From NCBI RefSeq assembly GCF_009184865.1, contig NZ_CP045096.1, positions 5,828,001-5,892,000 on the forward strand: a DNA stretch of 64,000 nt, given 5' to 3'. Source of the stretch: Streptomyces phaeolivaceus. GTDB taxonomy: Bacteria; Actinomycetota; Actinomycetes; Streptomycetales; Streptomycetaceae. Shown here one piece after another: positions 24,786 to 32,700 of this stretch. The notes beneath the pieces are model-generated. The model did no database searches, was not told where the DNA came from, and saw only the letters and a list, made by a program, of their open reading frames with translations. Positions within the stretch are counted from its first letter, which is position 1. Each line of letters opens with the position of its first letter. A program made the translations under genes and the position numbers.

Positions 24786-25903
24786 CCAGAGGCCGGCCCG
24801 GGACCATCAGGCAAACCGTCCCAGGTCAGCACCATGTCGGGCTCATCGAGATACCACGAATAGGAGTGGCTGGCGAGCTTCGGCAGCGCTACCTTTGCAG
24901 GCCCGTACCCTCTGCCCTCGAACGCCGTGAGAAATCGGCACTTCTCGGCCGAGAGGCCACCCTTCGACGCCCATTCGACAAATTCTTTCTTGCGCGATTC
25001 TGTGATAGGGCCGTCAGTCGCCACAGCCTCAACGAACCAGAAATGTCCGCGCTCTTCGGCCAGATCCACGATGAGACAATCGGGAAGCAATTTAGCTGCA
25101 TCAAGCGGCATCTTGATCTTCTTCAGGAAAGCGATGTCCTCGGGCCGTGCCTTTTCTTCGGACTGAGAGATGAAGAGAACCCTTGGTTCCAGCATTACGC
25201 GGGGGCAAAATTTCTCAATTACGCCCTTCAGTATCCAACTGCTCTCGCCTGTCGAAAGCTGCCTTTCCGTTCCGTCCGGAAGGTGGACTGATACCCCTAC
25301 CTCGCCCTTGGCCTTTCTGCGCACCTCATCGACTCGGGAGAGTGCTACCGGATCAAAAGCCTTGTCTTGCCACGCCTTGATGGCCTCGCTCAGCTCCTCG
25401 CCTACCAGTGCGGGGTCGAGGAGTTTCGCGAACTCCGGATCCAAGGTGTAGCGGGGTCTCGGAGAAGTGGTTTTCACGCTTTCGTCGACGCGGAGCACGC
25501 CGTGATCACTCCAGGATCGCAGCGTCTGGTCACGGAGAGGCTCTCGCGTATGCTGTGCGTACCAGGTTTCGCCGCGTTCAAATCCCATACTCTGGCAGAA
25601 TTTCAAGACCGCTTTTTCGCTACGCAATGCGGCGGAATAGTATCCAGCTCTGACGGAGTCCTCTCGGTGCGTGGCGAGCGATTCGCCCATCCAGTAAGCG
25701 GTGGACGGCCGAATCGGATTTACGTCACCAATTGCGCCGACGTACATCATGGTGAAGGCCAGCGCGCCAGCTCCGGGATTGGCTGAATCTGTGGTCCCTG
25801 TAACGGCGGGAGGCAAAATGACTGCCAGCCGCGCTTGGTACTCATCGCGATCTGCCAGGAGGGTGGGCAGATGTGGCGAATCGTTTGAGTCTGTTTGCGT
25901 CAC
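24782..25903 (-). CDS. BsuBI/PstI-type restriction endonuclease
   Basis: This 373-residue protein has the C-terminal domain of the BsuBI/PstI type II restriction endonuclease family. The conserved block runs from LLPDCLIVD (272-280) through FWFVEAVATDGPI (288-300) to KCRFLTAFEGRG (about 321-332). The N-terminal half is the helical domain of the same family. BsuBI and PstI cut CTGCAG; whether this enzyme shares that target cannot be told from sequence. The GTG overlaps the methyltransferase stop with TGGAGG just upstream, so the two are co-translated. The gene is less GC-rich than its neighbours, as is usual for transferred restriction genes. Confidence 0.82.
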   Translation of the reverse strand: MTQTDSNDSPHLPTLLADRDEYQARLAVILPPAVTGTTDSANPGAGALAFTMMYVGAIGDVNPIRPSTAYWMGESLATHREDSVRAGYYSAALRSEKAVLKFCQSMGFERGETWYAQHTREPLRDQTLRSWSDHGVLRVDESVKTTSPRPRYTLDPEFAKLLDPALVGEELSEAIKAWQDKAFDPVALSRVDEVRRKAKGEVGVSVHLPDGTERQLSTGESSWILKGVIEKFCPRVMLEPRVLFISQSEEKARPEDIAFLKKIKMPLDAAKLLPDCLIVDLAEERGHFWFVEAVATDGPITESRKKEFVEWASKGGLSAEKCRFLTAFEGRGYGPAKVALPKLASHSYSWYLDEPDMVLTWDGLPDGPGPASG

Positions 25904-27654
25904 GCCTCCAGACCATATACGGCGTTGATCGCCGCTGGAAGTTCGTCATCCGCCAGACTTGCCCAGGACCGAAGCGTCTTGGGGCCTGGAAGGGGCAGGG
26001 CCGCAAGTTCGTACGCCGAGACTGCAACGGAGCCGGTGAGGCAGCGGTACAGGCGATCAAGAGCATCCGAGTCCAGCAAGGCCGTCAGGAGCCGAGGGGT
26101 GAGGAGCCCGTCCGACTCGGGGTTGGTCAGGACGTTGACGTGATTCTCAACAGACACCCGACCGCCCCAGCGCGCCAGCGTCGGCGAATCCAGCGCCGCA
26201 GCCAGAAGGCGTCGAGGCTGCTCCGGTGCAGTGGTTCGCTGCACGAGGACGGCAGGCCGGGCCAGCACGAGAACGCGCTCATCGCCCTCAGAAAGGTGCA
26301 GGTAGCGGAGCTTGTCCCGATTGGGGTCCTGATGCAATTGCCCGCCATCCAGGTCACCAGCCCAAATGATCTTTACCGACACGTGTGAGGGTTTGGCAGA
26401 CAGCTGCTCCTTGCGTCGGTTCCACACCAACGGACCGGTCGAAACGGACCAGCCGTAGTCGGCGAGACGCTTCGGCATCTTCCGCGAAGCCCTGACCAAG
26501 GGGAGATCTTCCGGCTGGCGGGGGAGGAGCCATGGGCGATCCGGTGACGCCGGCAGGCGGCCCTTGCCAGTCTCCTCGCGGGTTAGCTGGCCATTTATGG
26601 TCAGACGCTCACACGCCACGGCCTGTGGGGCACGGCCCTTGCGGAAGGTGGCGAGCACCGTTTCCTGAAGGACTCCCGTGGAGAACACCCCAGAACGGTC
26701 AGTCACATGCGCAAGCCGCGTCAACGGGGTCGCATCTGCCAGGTAGGAGCGGAGCCGCTGAAAGTAAGAGCCCCCGAGCCATCCGGCTGGTACCAAGGCA
26801 GCCGCAACTCCGCCATCGGCGAGGTGTTCTGCGACAGAGGCCATGAAGAGTCCGTAGCGGTTCGCGTGCCCGAACACCACGTGCTGCCAGCGCTCACGTT
26901 CAGCTTCCGAGAGCCGGACCCGGCCGTACGGCGGATTCAGGACGGCAATCGCAGGAGGAGAGGGAGGCGGCGTCAGACCGTCTCCCACCTCCAGAAGAGC
27001 GGGGAGAGGACGACGCCTGGACAGGGGCACCCTGGCCCAGATCGGCAGGAGCTCGGCCGCCAGGAGGACGTTCCCCAGCTGTACTGCAGCTGCGTCGAGG
27101 TCACGACCGCCAATGGCCGATCGAACTGCAGCCAACGCCACTTCAGGCTGGGTATCTGCCTGCTCTGCCACCCATGATCGCAGGGCCGGCAACAGCAACA
27201 TGCCCGCACCGCAGGCCGGATCCCAGACAAGTCCGTTGACCCGGCGGCCAAGGGCCTCCGTTGCGTGCGCGTAGAGCGCCTCAGCCAGCAGGGCTGGCGT
27301 GTAGTGGCGACCCTCTGCCGACCGAACTGCTCCGTCGAGTGCGACAACGTAAGCATCGGCGAACTGCTCCGCAGAGGCGTCGAAGAGATCCTCGCGGGGG
27401 GAAACGGAGCCCAGTCCCTGCCAATCGAACCCTGGCGGAAGCGCCATCTCATCCTCAAACCCCAGCGTCTGGGAGGAGGTCACCTCTGCCTCAGCGGCGC
27501 GACGTCGCCACCAGTGCGGAACAGCCGCGAGCACGGCCAGTGCCTTCGCCGAAAGGTCAGCCGTGTCGCGGGCTGCCAAGAAGCCGCGCTGCGCGCGATT
27601 CGCCCTGGCGACTGTCACCACTCCGGCTTCGAGCACCGAGGGCCCCTTTCCCAT
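25900..27654 (-). CDS. N6-adenine DNA methyltransferase of the BsuBI/PstI-type system
   Basis: This protein of about 584 residues protects the host DNA from the paired endonuclease. Motif I is DPACGAGMLLLPAL (about residues 139-152) and the catalytic motif IV is NPPY (240-243), marking a class I adenine-N6 enzyme of the gamma type. The C-terminal half should be the target recognition domain. The ATG at 27654 is preferred; the frame runs about 100 codons further up, but that part is Arg/Pro-rich and does not look coding. The modified site is unknown. Confidence 0.85.
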   Translation of the reverse strand: MGKGPSVLEAGVVTVARANRAQRGFLAARDTADLSAKALAVLAAVPHWWRRRAAEAEVTSSQTLGFEDEMALPPGFDWQGLGSVSPREDLFDASAEQFADAYVVALDGAVRSAEGRHYTPALLAEALYAHATEALGRRVNGLVWDPACGAGMLLLPALRSWVAEQADTQPEVALAAVRSAIGGRDLDAAAVQLGNVLLAAELLPIWARVPLSRRRPLPALLEVGDGLTPPPSPPAIAVLNPPYGRVRLSEAERERWQHVVFGHANRYGLFMASVAEHLADGGVAAALVPAGWLGGSYFQRLRSYLADATPLTRLAHVTDRSGVFSTGVLQETVLATFRKGRAPQAVACERLTINGQLTREETGKGRLPASPDRPWLLPRQPEDLPLVRASRKMPKRLADYGWSVSTGPLVWNRRKEQLSAKPSHVSVKIIWAGDLDGGQLHQDPNRDKLRYLHLSEGDERVLVLARPAVLVQRTTAPEQPRRLLAAALDSPTLARWGGRVSVENHVNVLTNPESDGLLTPRLLTALLDSDALDRLYRCLTGSVAVSAYELAALPLPGPKTLRSWASLADDELPAAINAVYGLEA

Positions 27655-28183
27655 CTTGCCGTGCTTCCGCTGGCGCACAGCGCGTGTCTTGCCTTGCGAG
27701 GATTTCACAGGACCGCTCGCGGATCTCAGCTCCCACACCTTTCTCCGAGGGCGCCTGGTGAGAGGTTGTCGAGCATCACTGCGACCATGCCCCCCACCTG
27801 GCCTTTTACCAAGACCAGTACGTTGCCATGGTTGGCGCGGCGGTTCCAGTCCAGGTGGATGTTTTGGTGTCTGCCGTGGGCGAATATGCCTAGTCGCGGC
27901 GAAGCTGGCAAAAAGTATGAACAGTTGCTTTCTTCGCGTAGGGCTCAGCCGCAAGTGCCCGCCTGTGAGACGCCGTTCTGGGGCCTACGATCATGGGTGT
28001 GGCCTGCGGCTCGGGCGTGGATGCGCAGTGGTGCACGTTGCCGAATGCGTGAGCGCTGCGTGAGCGGACGGGGTAGCACAAGCTGGACCGGGGCGTCACG
28101 TGCCGCCCAGTCGCACGTCTCTGACCAGGGAAAATAGGATCCGAAGGCACCGCCCAGCACCCTCCATCATGAACCTTCAGGCC
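27655..28183. other. Intergenic region upstream of the methyltransferase
   Basis: This 529-base stretch should hold the promoter of the restriction-modification operon. The only ORF of note is a 61-codon minus-strand frame at 27726-27911 with a protein-like middle (NIHLDWNRRANHGNVLVLVK). It has no clear ribosome binding site and no family match that I know, so it is not called a gene. No tRNA 5' half is present next to the tRNA remnant at 28184. Confidence 0.5.
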
Positions 28184-28225
28184 CTCGTAATGCGTAGGTC
28201 TCGGGTTCGAATCCCGAAGGCGGCT
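28184..28225 (+). other. 3' half of tRNA-Thr(CGU), likely att site of an integrated element
   Basis: The bases read as anticodon loop CTCGTAA (28184-28190, anticodon CGT), 3' anticodon stem TGCGT, variable region AGGTC, T-arm TCGGG-TTCGAAT-CCCGA (28201-28217), acceptor 3' strand AGGCGGC (28218-28224) and a discriminator T. Upstream bases do not pair with the anticodon stem or acceptor, so this is not a working tRNA. A 3' tRNA half left alone is what remains at the distal end when an element integrates into a tRNA gene. The orientation puts the element to the left, with chromosome (or another element) to the right. Confidence 0.8.
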
Positions 28226-28230
28226 CTTTG

Positions 28231-28267
28231 AAAGGCCCAGGGCGGATACCCGCTGACCTGGGCCTTT
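28231..28267 (+). terminator. Terminator after the tRNA-Thr remnant
   Basis: An 11-bp stem, AAAGGCCCAGG (28231-28241) with CCTGGGCCTTT (28257-28267), and a 15-base loop is followed by T residues. It begins 5 bases past the tRNA end and is most simply the original terminator of the tRNA gene. Confidence 0.8.
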
Positions 28268-28490
28268 TGCTTGTCCTTGACCTTGTGGGTCGGAGGCTGT
28301 GAGAGCTGCTTTCGTCCGGTTACGGCGAGGGGAGGCCAAGGGGAGGCCATTGGCGCAACGACGGTGCAGCGGTGATCGGCCGACGGTTTGATGACAGCTT
28401 CGCGGGACGGCGCACGGAGCGCGATGGTTACTGCCCTTGCTTGGACGGCTTTGTCGCAATCCAACAAAGCGCCCCTCTACGCTGGTCCTC

Positions 28491-29129
28491 ATGGCGGACA
28501 TCAAGAGTGGCACGGGGTTCAAGGCCCTGGTGGCGCAGACCACGGCAGTGCTGCTGACGCGCGGCCTTGAGGTCGAACCGGTAGCGGTTCGAGATGTGGT
28601 GGCCTACGTGGTCAACACGGCCGCAGAGAAGGTCAGGCTGGACCCCGAGGAAGCAGTCCATCTGGTCTCGCCGGAGATGGTCGCGGACGCGATCGCGACT
28701 GCGGTGGACAACTCCAACGAGGACGCCTCCGCTGTCCACGCCGTGCGCCCGGTCCGTCTGGACACGCGCACTGTGGACGTGCCCACCATGGCCCTGGGGC
28801 GCCTGGTGATGGCCGGGGCGCAGGCCGGAAAGTACGCGGCGGCCAACCGCGACGGCCGGGTGGCCGCTCACGCGATGGACCTGGTGACCGAACTCGGTTT
28901 CGCCACCGTGTCGGCGAGGGGCGGCGAACTCGTCGAAGTGCCGGGGGGAGTGCTTGACGAACTTGCTGACCTTGTCGAGCGTGTGGTCGGCCGCGTCGAT
29001 GCTGGTGAGTGGAGCATCTGTCCGTGCGGAGAGCCACACCAGCAGGATGAAGTGGACCGCCGCGTCGTGGTTGCCATGAGCCAGGATGCCGCGATCGCCC
29101 GAGAACTGCAGGCCAAGGCAGACCAGTAG
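28491..29129 (+). CDS. Hypothetical protein
   Basis: This 212-residue soluble protein has a helical N-terminal half (residues 5-75, with VAQTTAVLLTRGLEVEPV and AYVVNTAAEKVRL) and a C-terminal stretch with CPCGEPHQQDE that could bind a metal. No family is recognised. It begins about 220 bases after the tRNA-Thr terminator. A TACGCT sequence 7 bases before the ATG might be the -10 of a leaderless transcript. It is followed by about 600 non-coding bases and then the NACHT gene, on the same strand. Confidence 0.6.
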   Translation: MADIKSGTGFKALVAQTTAVLLTRGLEVEPVAVRDVVAYVVNTAAEKVRLDPEEAVHLVSPEMVADAIATAVDNSNEDASAVHAVRPVRLDTRTVDVPTMALGRLVMAGAQAGKYAAANRDGRVAAHAMDLVTELGFATVSARGGELVEVPGGVLDELADLVERVVGRVDAGEWSICPCGEPHQQDEVDRRVVVAMSQDAAIARELQAKADQ

Positions 29130-29723
29130 CCTTGGGAAGCTGATCTCGCTGATATCAGCGGAGGGATATCGGTGCCGGGGTACGGGTTCATCGGCGCGGC
29201 GGGCATTGTCGCCATCGTGTTCTGCCCGAGCGATCGTGGGTGGAGCCAGGTGGGGGTGCAGTTGCCGTCCACACGACGACGAGTTTCCGTCTGCGGCCCG
29301 TAGGAGTGGTCCTTCATCGCTCTAGTCGCCCTCCACGCCTGCCCGGGCCATTATCCGGCGCCTACCGCTGTCCGGCTCGGGCTAGCGACGGCGCCGCCAT
29401 GCGCTACATCACCGCCGCTCACCCGGAACACGCCACCAAGCTGCCCAGGCGCGGGCAGGCGGTCACGGGACGAATGCACCGCCCCAGTGGTGAGGACCCC
29501 TCGGGATCTAGTAGGGGCACGCGACACCATGAGGGTCTCTCGCAAGCGGGCACAGTTGCCCGGCTACCAACGGCTCTGTCCCGGCTATGAGCGTAGTCCT
29601 CGCAACTGCCTGGCCCTCCTCGGTCTCGCCGCAGTCCCCTGCAGTAGAAAGCGGCTCATCCGCCTTCCCGCATAGGACACTGGTCTTAGTTTGGCAGCCG
29701 AAGCCGAGGCGGGAAGCAGCGAA
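29130..29723. other. Intergenic region before the NACHT gene
   Basis: These 594 bases contain no frame with convincing codon use. The one clear structure is a perfect 14-bp palindrome CGCTGATATCAGCG at 29147-29160, 18 bases after the previous stop, which could be an operator or the stem of a small terminator. A promoter for the 29724 gene should lie near the right end but is not obvious. Confidence 0.5.
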
Positions 29724-32700
29724 ATGACGATGATGGCGCTCACGGACGAGGCGGGTGGCCGAGACCGCACCGAAGCGTTTCTGTGGTCAGCCCCCACGGG
29801 GCGGCTGCCGGGACCGCCGATCGACACTAGGGCGCAGGTGCTGCCCATCGGCGAACTGGAATGGTCCGACGCCGAGCGCCTGTTCCTCAGGCTGCTGCAC
29901 ACTGTCCGGCCGGTTCAATACGCCAAGCTCTTCGGTGTTCCAGGCCAAGCCCAAGCTGGGATCGACGCCTACGCTCGGCTGCCGCTCGATCTGATGGGCG
30001 GCGACTCCGGAGGCCGGGACTACATCACGCTGCAATCTCGACGGGTCAAAACGCTGACTGCAGCCAAGATCAAGAAGGCCGTCGACGACCTGCTGAAGGG
30101 CGAATGGGCGGACAAGACGGCATCGTTCCACTTCGCCACCTCGTTCGATCTGCAGGACACCAAGCTGGACCTTGCGATCCGTCAGCAGACCGCACGGCTG
30201 GCCAAATTTGAGATCACCTTCGTTCCGTGGGGTGTACAGGAGGTCTCCCGCCTGCTGAAAGACCATCCCCTCATCGTCGATGACTTCTTCGGCCGAACCT
30301 GGGTAGAGCGCTTCTGCGGCCCGGACGCAGCACAGGCCCTCGCGAACAACCTGCTCCACCAGGACAGCAGAGACCTGCGCGCAGGGTTGCGCGATCTCTA
30401 CCACGCCGTCTTCTCCGCACAAGGCGGAGTTCACCCGGTCGAGAGCGCAGAGCTCAATAGCGAGTTCGTCATCCTTGACGTGGATCCCAACCGTGACCGG
30501 GCCGACAGCAACGACGCCGAACAGCCCGAGCCGGCCTTCGACGAACGCCCTGCGGAAGTCTCGGTCGACGGGCATACCTACATCGCCTCGCGGCTGGGCG
30601 CCCGTCGGCAGTCGTTCAGATCTGCCCGTCACCTACTCAGACGCAGAAGTCAGGCCGCGCTGGCCGCCGTCGGCACCGTTGCGGCCGACGAGTGGCTGGC
30701 CGGCGGTAAGTACCGGCTGCTCATCGGCCGTCCGGGAGCGGGAAAGTCCAGTCTCCTGCGGTTCATGGCAACGGACCTACTATCGTCCCAACCGCAGTCG
30801 ATCACGCTGCAGCGGGAACACGCCACCGACTTGCCGATCTGGCTGCCGTTCGGGTTCCTGTGCCGCCACCTTGAAGCATCGACGGAGAACTCGCTCGTCT
30901 CGGCCGTCGAAGCCTGGTTGAAGTCGCAGAGCGCCACTCATCTCTGGCCGCTGGTCCAGTGCGCACTGAGGGATGACCGCTTGTTGCTGCTCGTTGACGG
31001 CGTCGACGAGTGGAGCGATGTCGGAGCAGCCGAACGGGCCCTCGGGACCCTGGAGGCGTTCCTTGGCCGTACCAAGGCGTCAGCAATCCTCTCCACGCGC
31101 CCATACGCGGTCGACCGGCTCAATTGGAGGCGCCCGTGGGTGCAAGCCGAGATCACGCCGCTGACCAACCAGCAGCGCCGGACGATCGCAACCGGGATCC
31201 TCCAACCAGCCACGCAGCCGGACGCTGCAACGGCCTTTCCATTGGCGTGGAGCCTCGGCGTCGATTCGTTTCTCGACCAACTTGAGGCCACCCCGGAACT
31301 TGCCGAGCTCTCCAGGTCCCCGCTCTTTCTGACGCTGCTCGCCGCAACATGGCAAGGCGAGCCCCTGCCACGTCAACGGTTCAAGATCTACGCTCGGCTC
31401 GTTGAACTGCTCGTCGAAAAGCATCCCCAGATGCGGCAGCGCGCCTCACACGCGCGAGGGGCACTGCTAACACCTGCCGAGGTAACCGCCCTGTTTGCCG
31501 CCGTGGCCTACCGCCTCCGTGTCAAGGACCCCGCCGGCACCGTCACCAAGCCGGAGATGCGCACGCTCATCGTTGAGTCGATGACCGACGACGAAGTCCT
31601 CGGCTATCAGCAAGCCGATGCCCGCAGAATCGCCGATTCGGTCCTCACCATGGCAGAAGACGAGTTTGGACTGATCGTGTCGCATGGCGCAGGTTCCTTC
31701 GGCTTCCTGCACCGCGTGGTACTCGACCACCTGGCTGGCCAGTATCTCGCCACGCTGCCCACCGAAGATCAGATCGTGGCAGTACAGCGGTTCGTGCATG
31801 ATCCGGCCTGGCACGATGTGCTCCTGGCTCTACTGACCGCGCAGGTCAGCTCTCACGCAACCACGCCGCTGCTTACCGCGGCTTTCGACACGGGCAGCCA
31901 ACGATGGGCAGACATCGACGGATACGAGCTGCTCGCCGAGGCGCTCGCCGCCGGTGTAAAGCTCACCCCGAGATCGCAGACCAATTACATCAACCGGCTC
32001 GTCGAACGGGTGGAGACCCATCCATCGCTACGTCATCGGGCGAACCTCATCACCGCGCTCACAGGCGCGCTCGCGGGCCATGCTGCGCGCACCCAATTGC
32101 TGCCGATCATGAAACGGTGGCTCACGGCGCCTCGCCCCGATCCTTCGCCGACCATGTGGGCGCTGCGCGATCTCGACATTCCCGACGACGTCGCGGCCGA
32201 GTACCTGCTCTGGGGCATTCGGCACCCAGAGGACAACGTGAAGGTCAACTCAGCAATGGCCATCGCACGCCGATTCGGTGGCAAGTCGCACCTGCTCGGC
32301 CGGCTGATGGCGTTCACCGAGACTGGGCCGTCCTCAGCAACCCAGGCCGCTGCCATTCTCGCCCTCGGCAACGGCTGGCCTGACGCACCCGAAACCAGAC
32401 GGCTGGTCGACTGGGCGCGACGTCAGCCATCCAGCCCGCTCCGGCTGGTTGGCCTGCACATACTGCAGCGCGGCACTACGTCAGGAGATGCCGCACTGTA
32501 CCGGCTGGAGGAACGTGACTGGCTGCTGTCCTTGCTACGTCGAGAGGACCACTTCTCTGGGCCATGGCCTGCTGCAGACCTCGTCAACATCGCCGCCACC
32601 GGGGATACACAAGCGGCCGAGTTCGCACTGGAGACCTTGAAGACGAACGGACGCAATGGCGGCGACCGCAGTCTTGCATGGGTCCTGGCCTGCAACGCCT

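Noticed and set aside
28140..28225. Complete tRNA-Thr gene
   Set aside because: The bases before 28184 do not form the 5' acceptor strand, D-arm or 5' anticodon stem, so only the 3' half is present.
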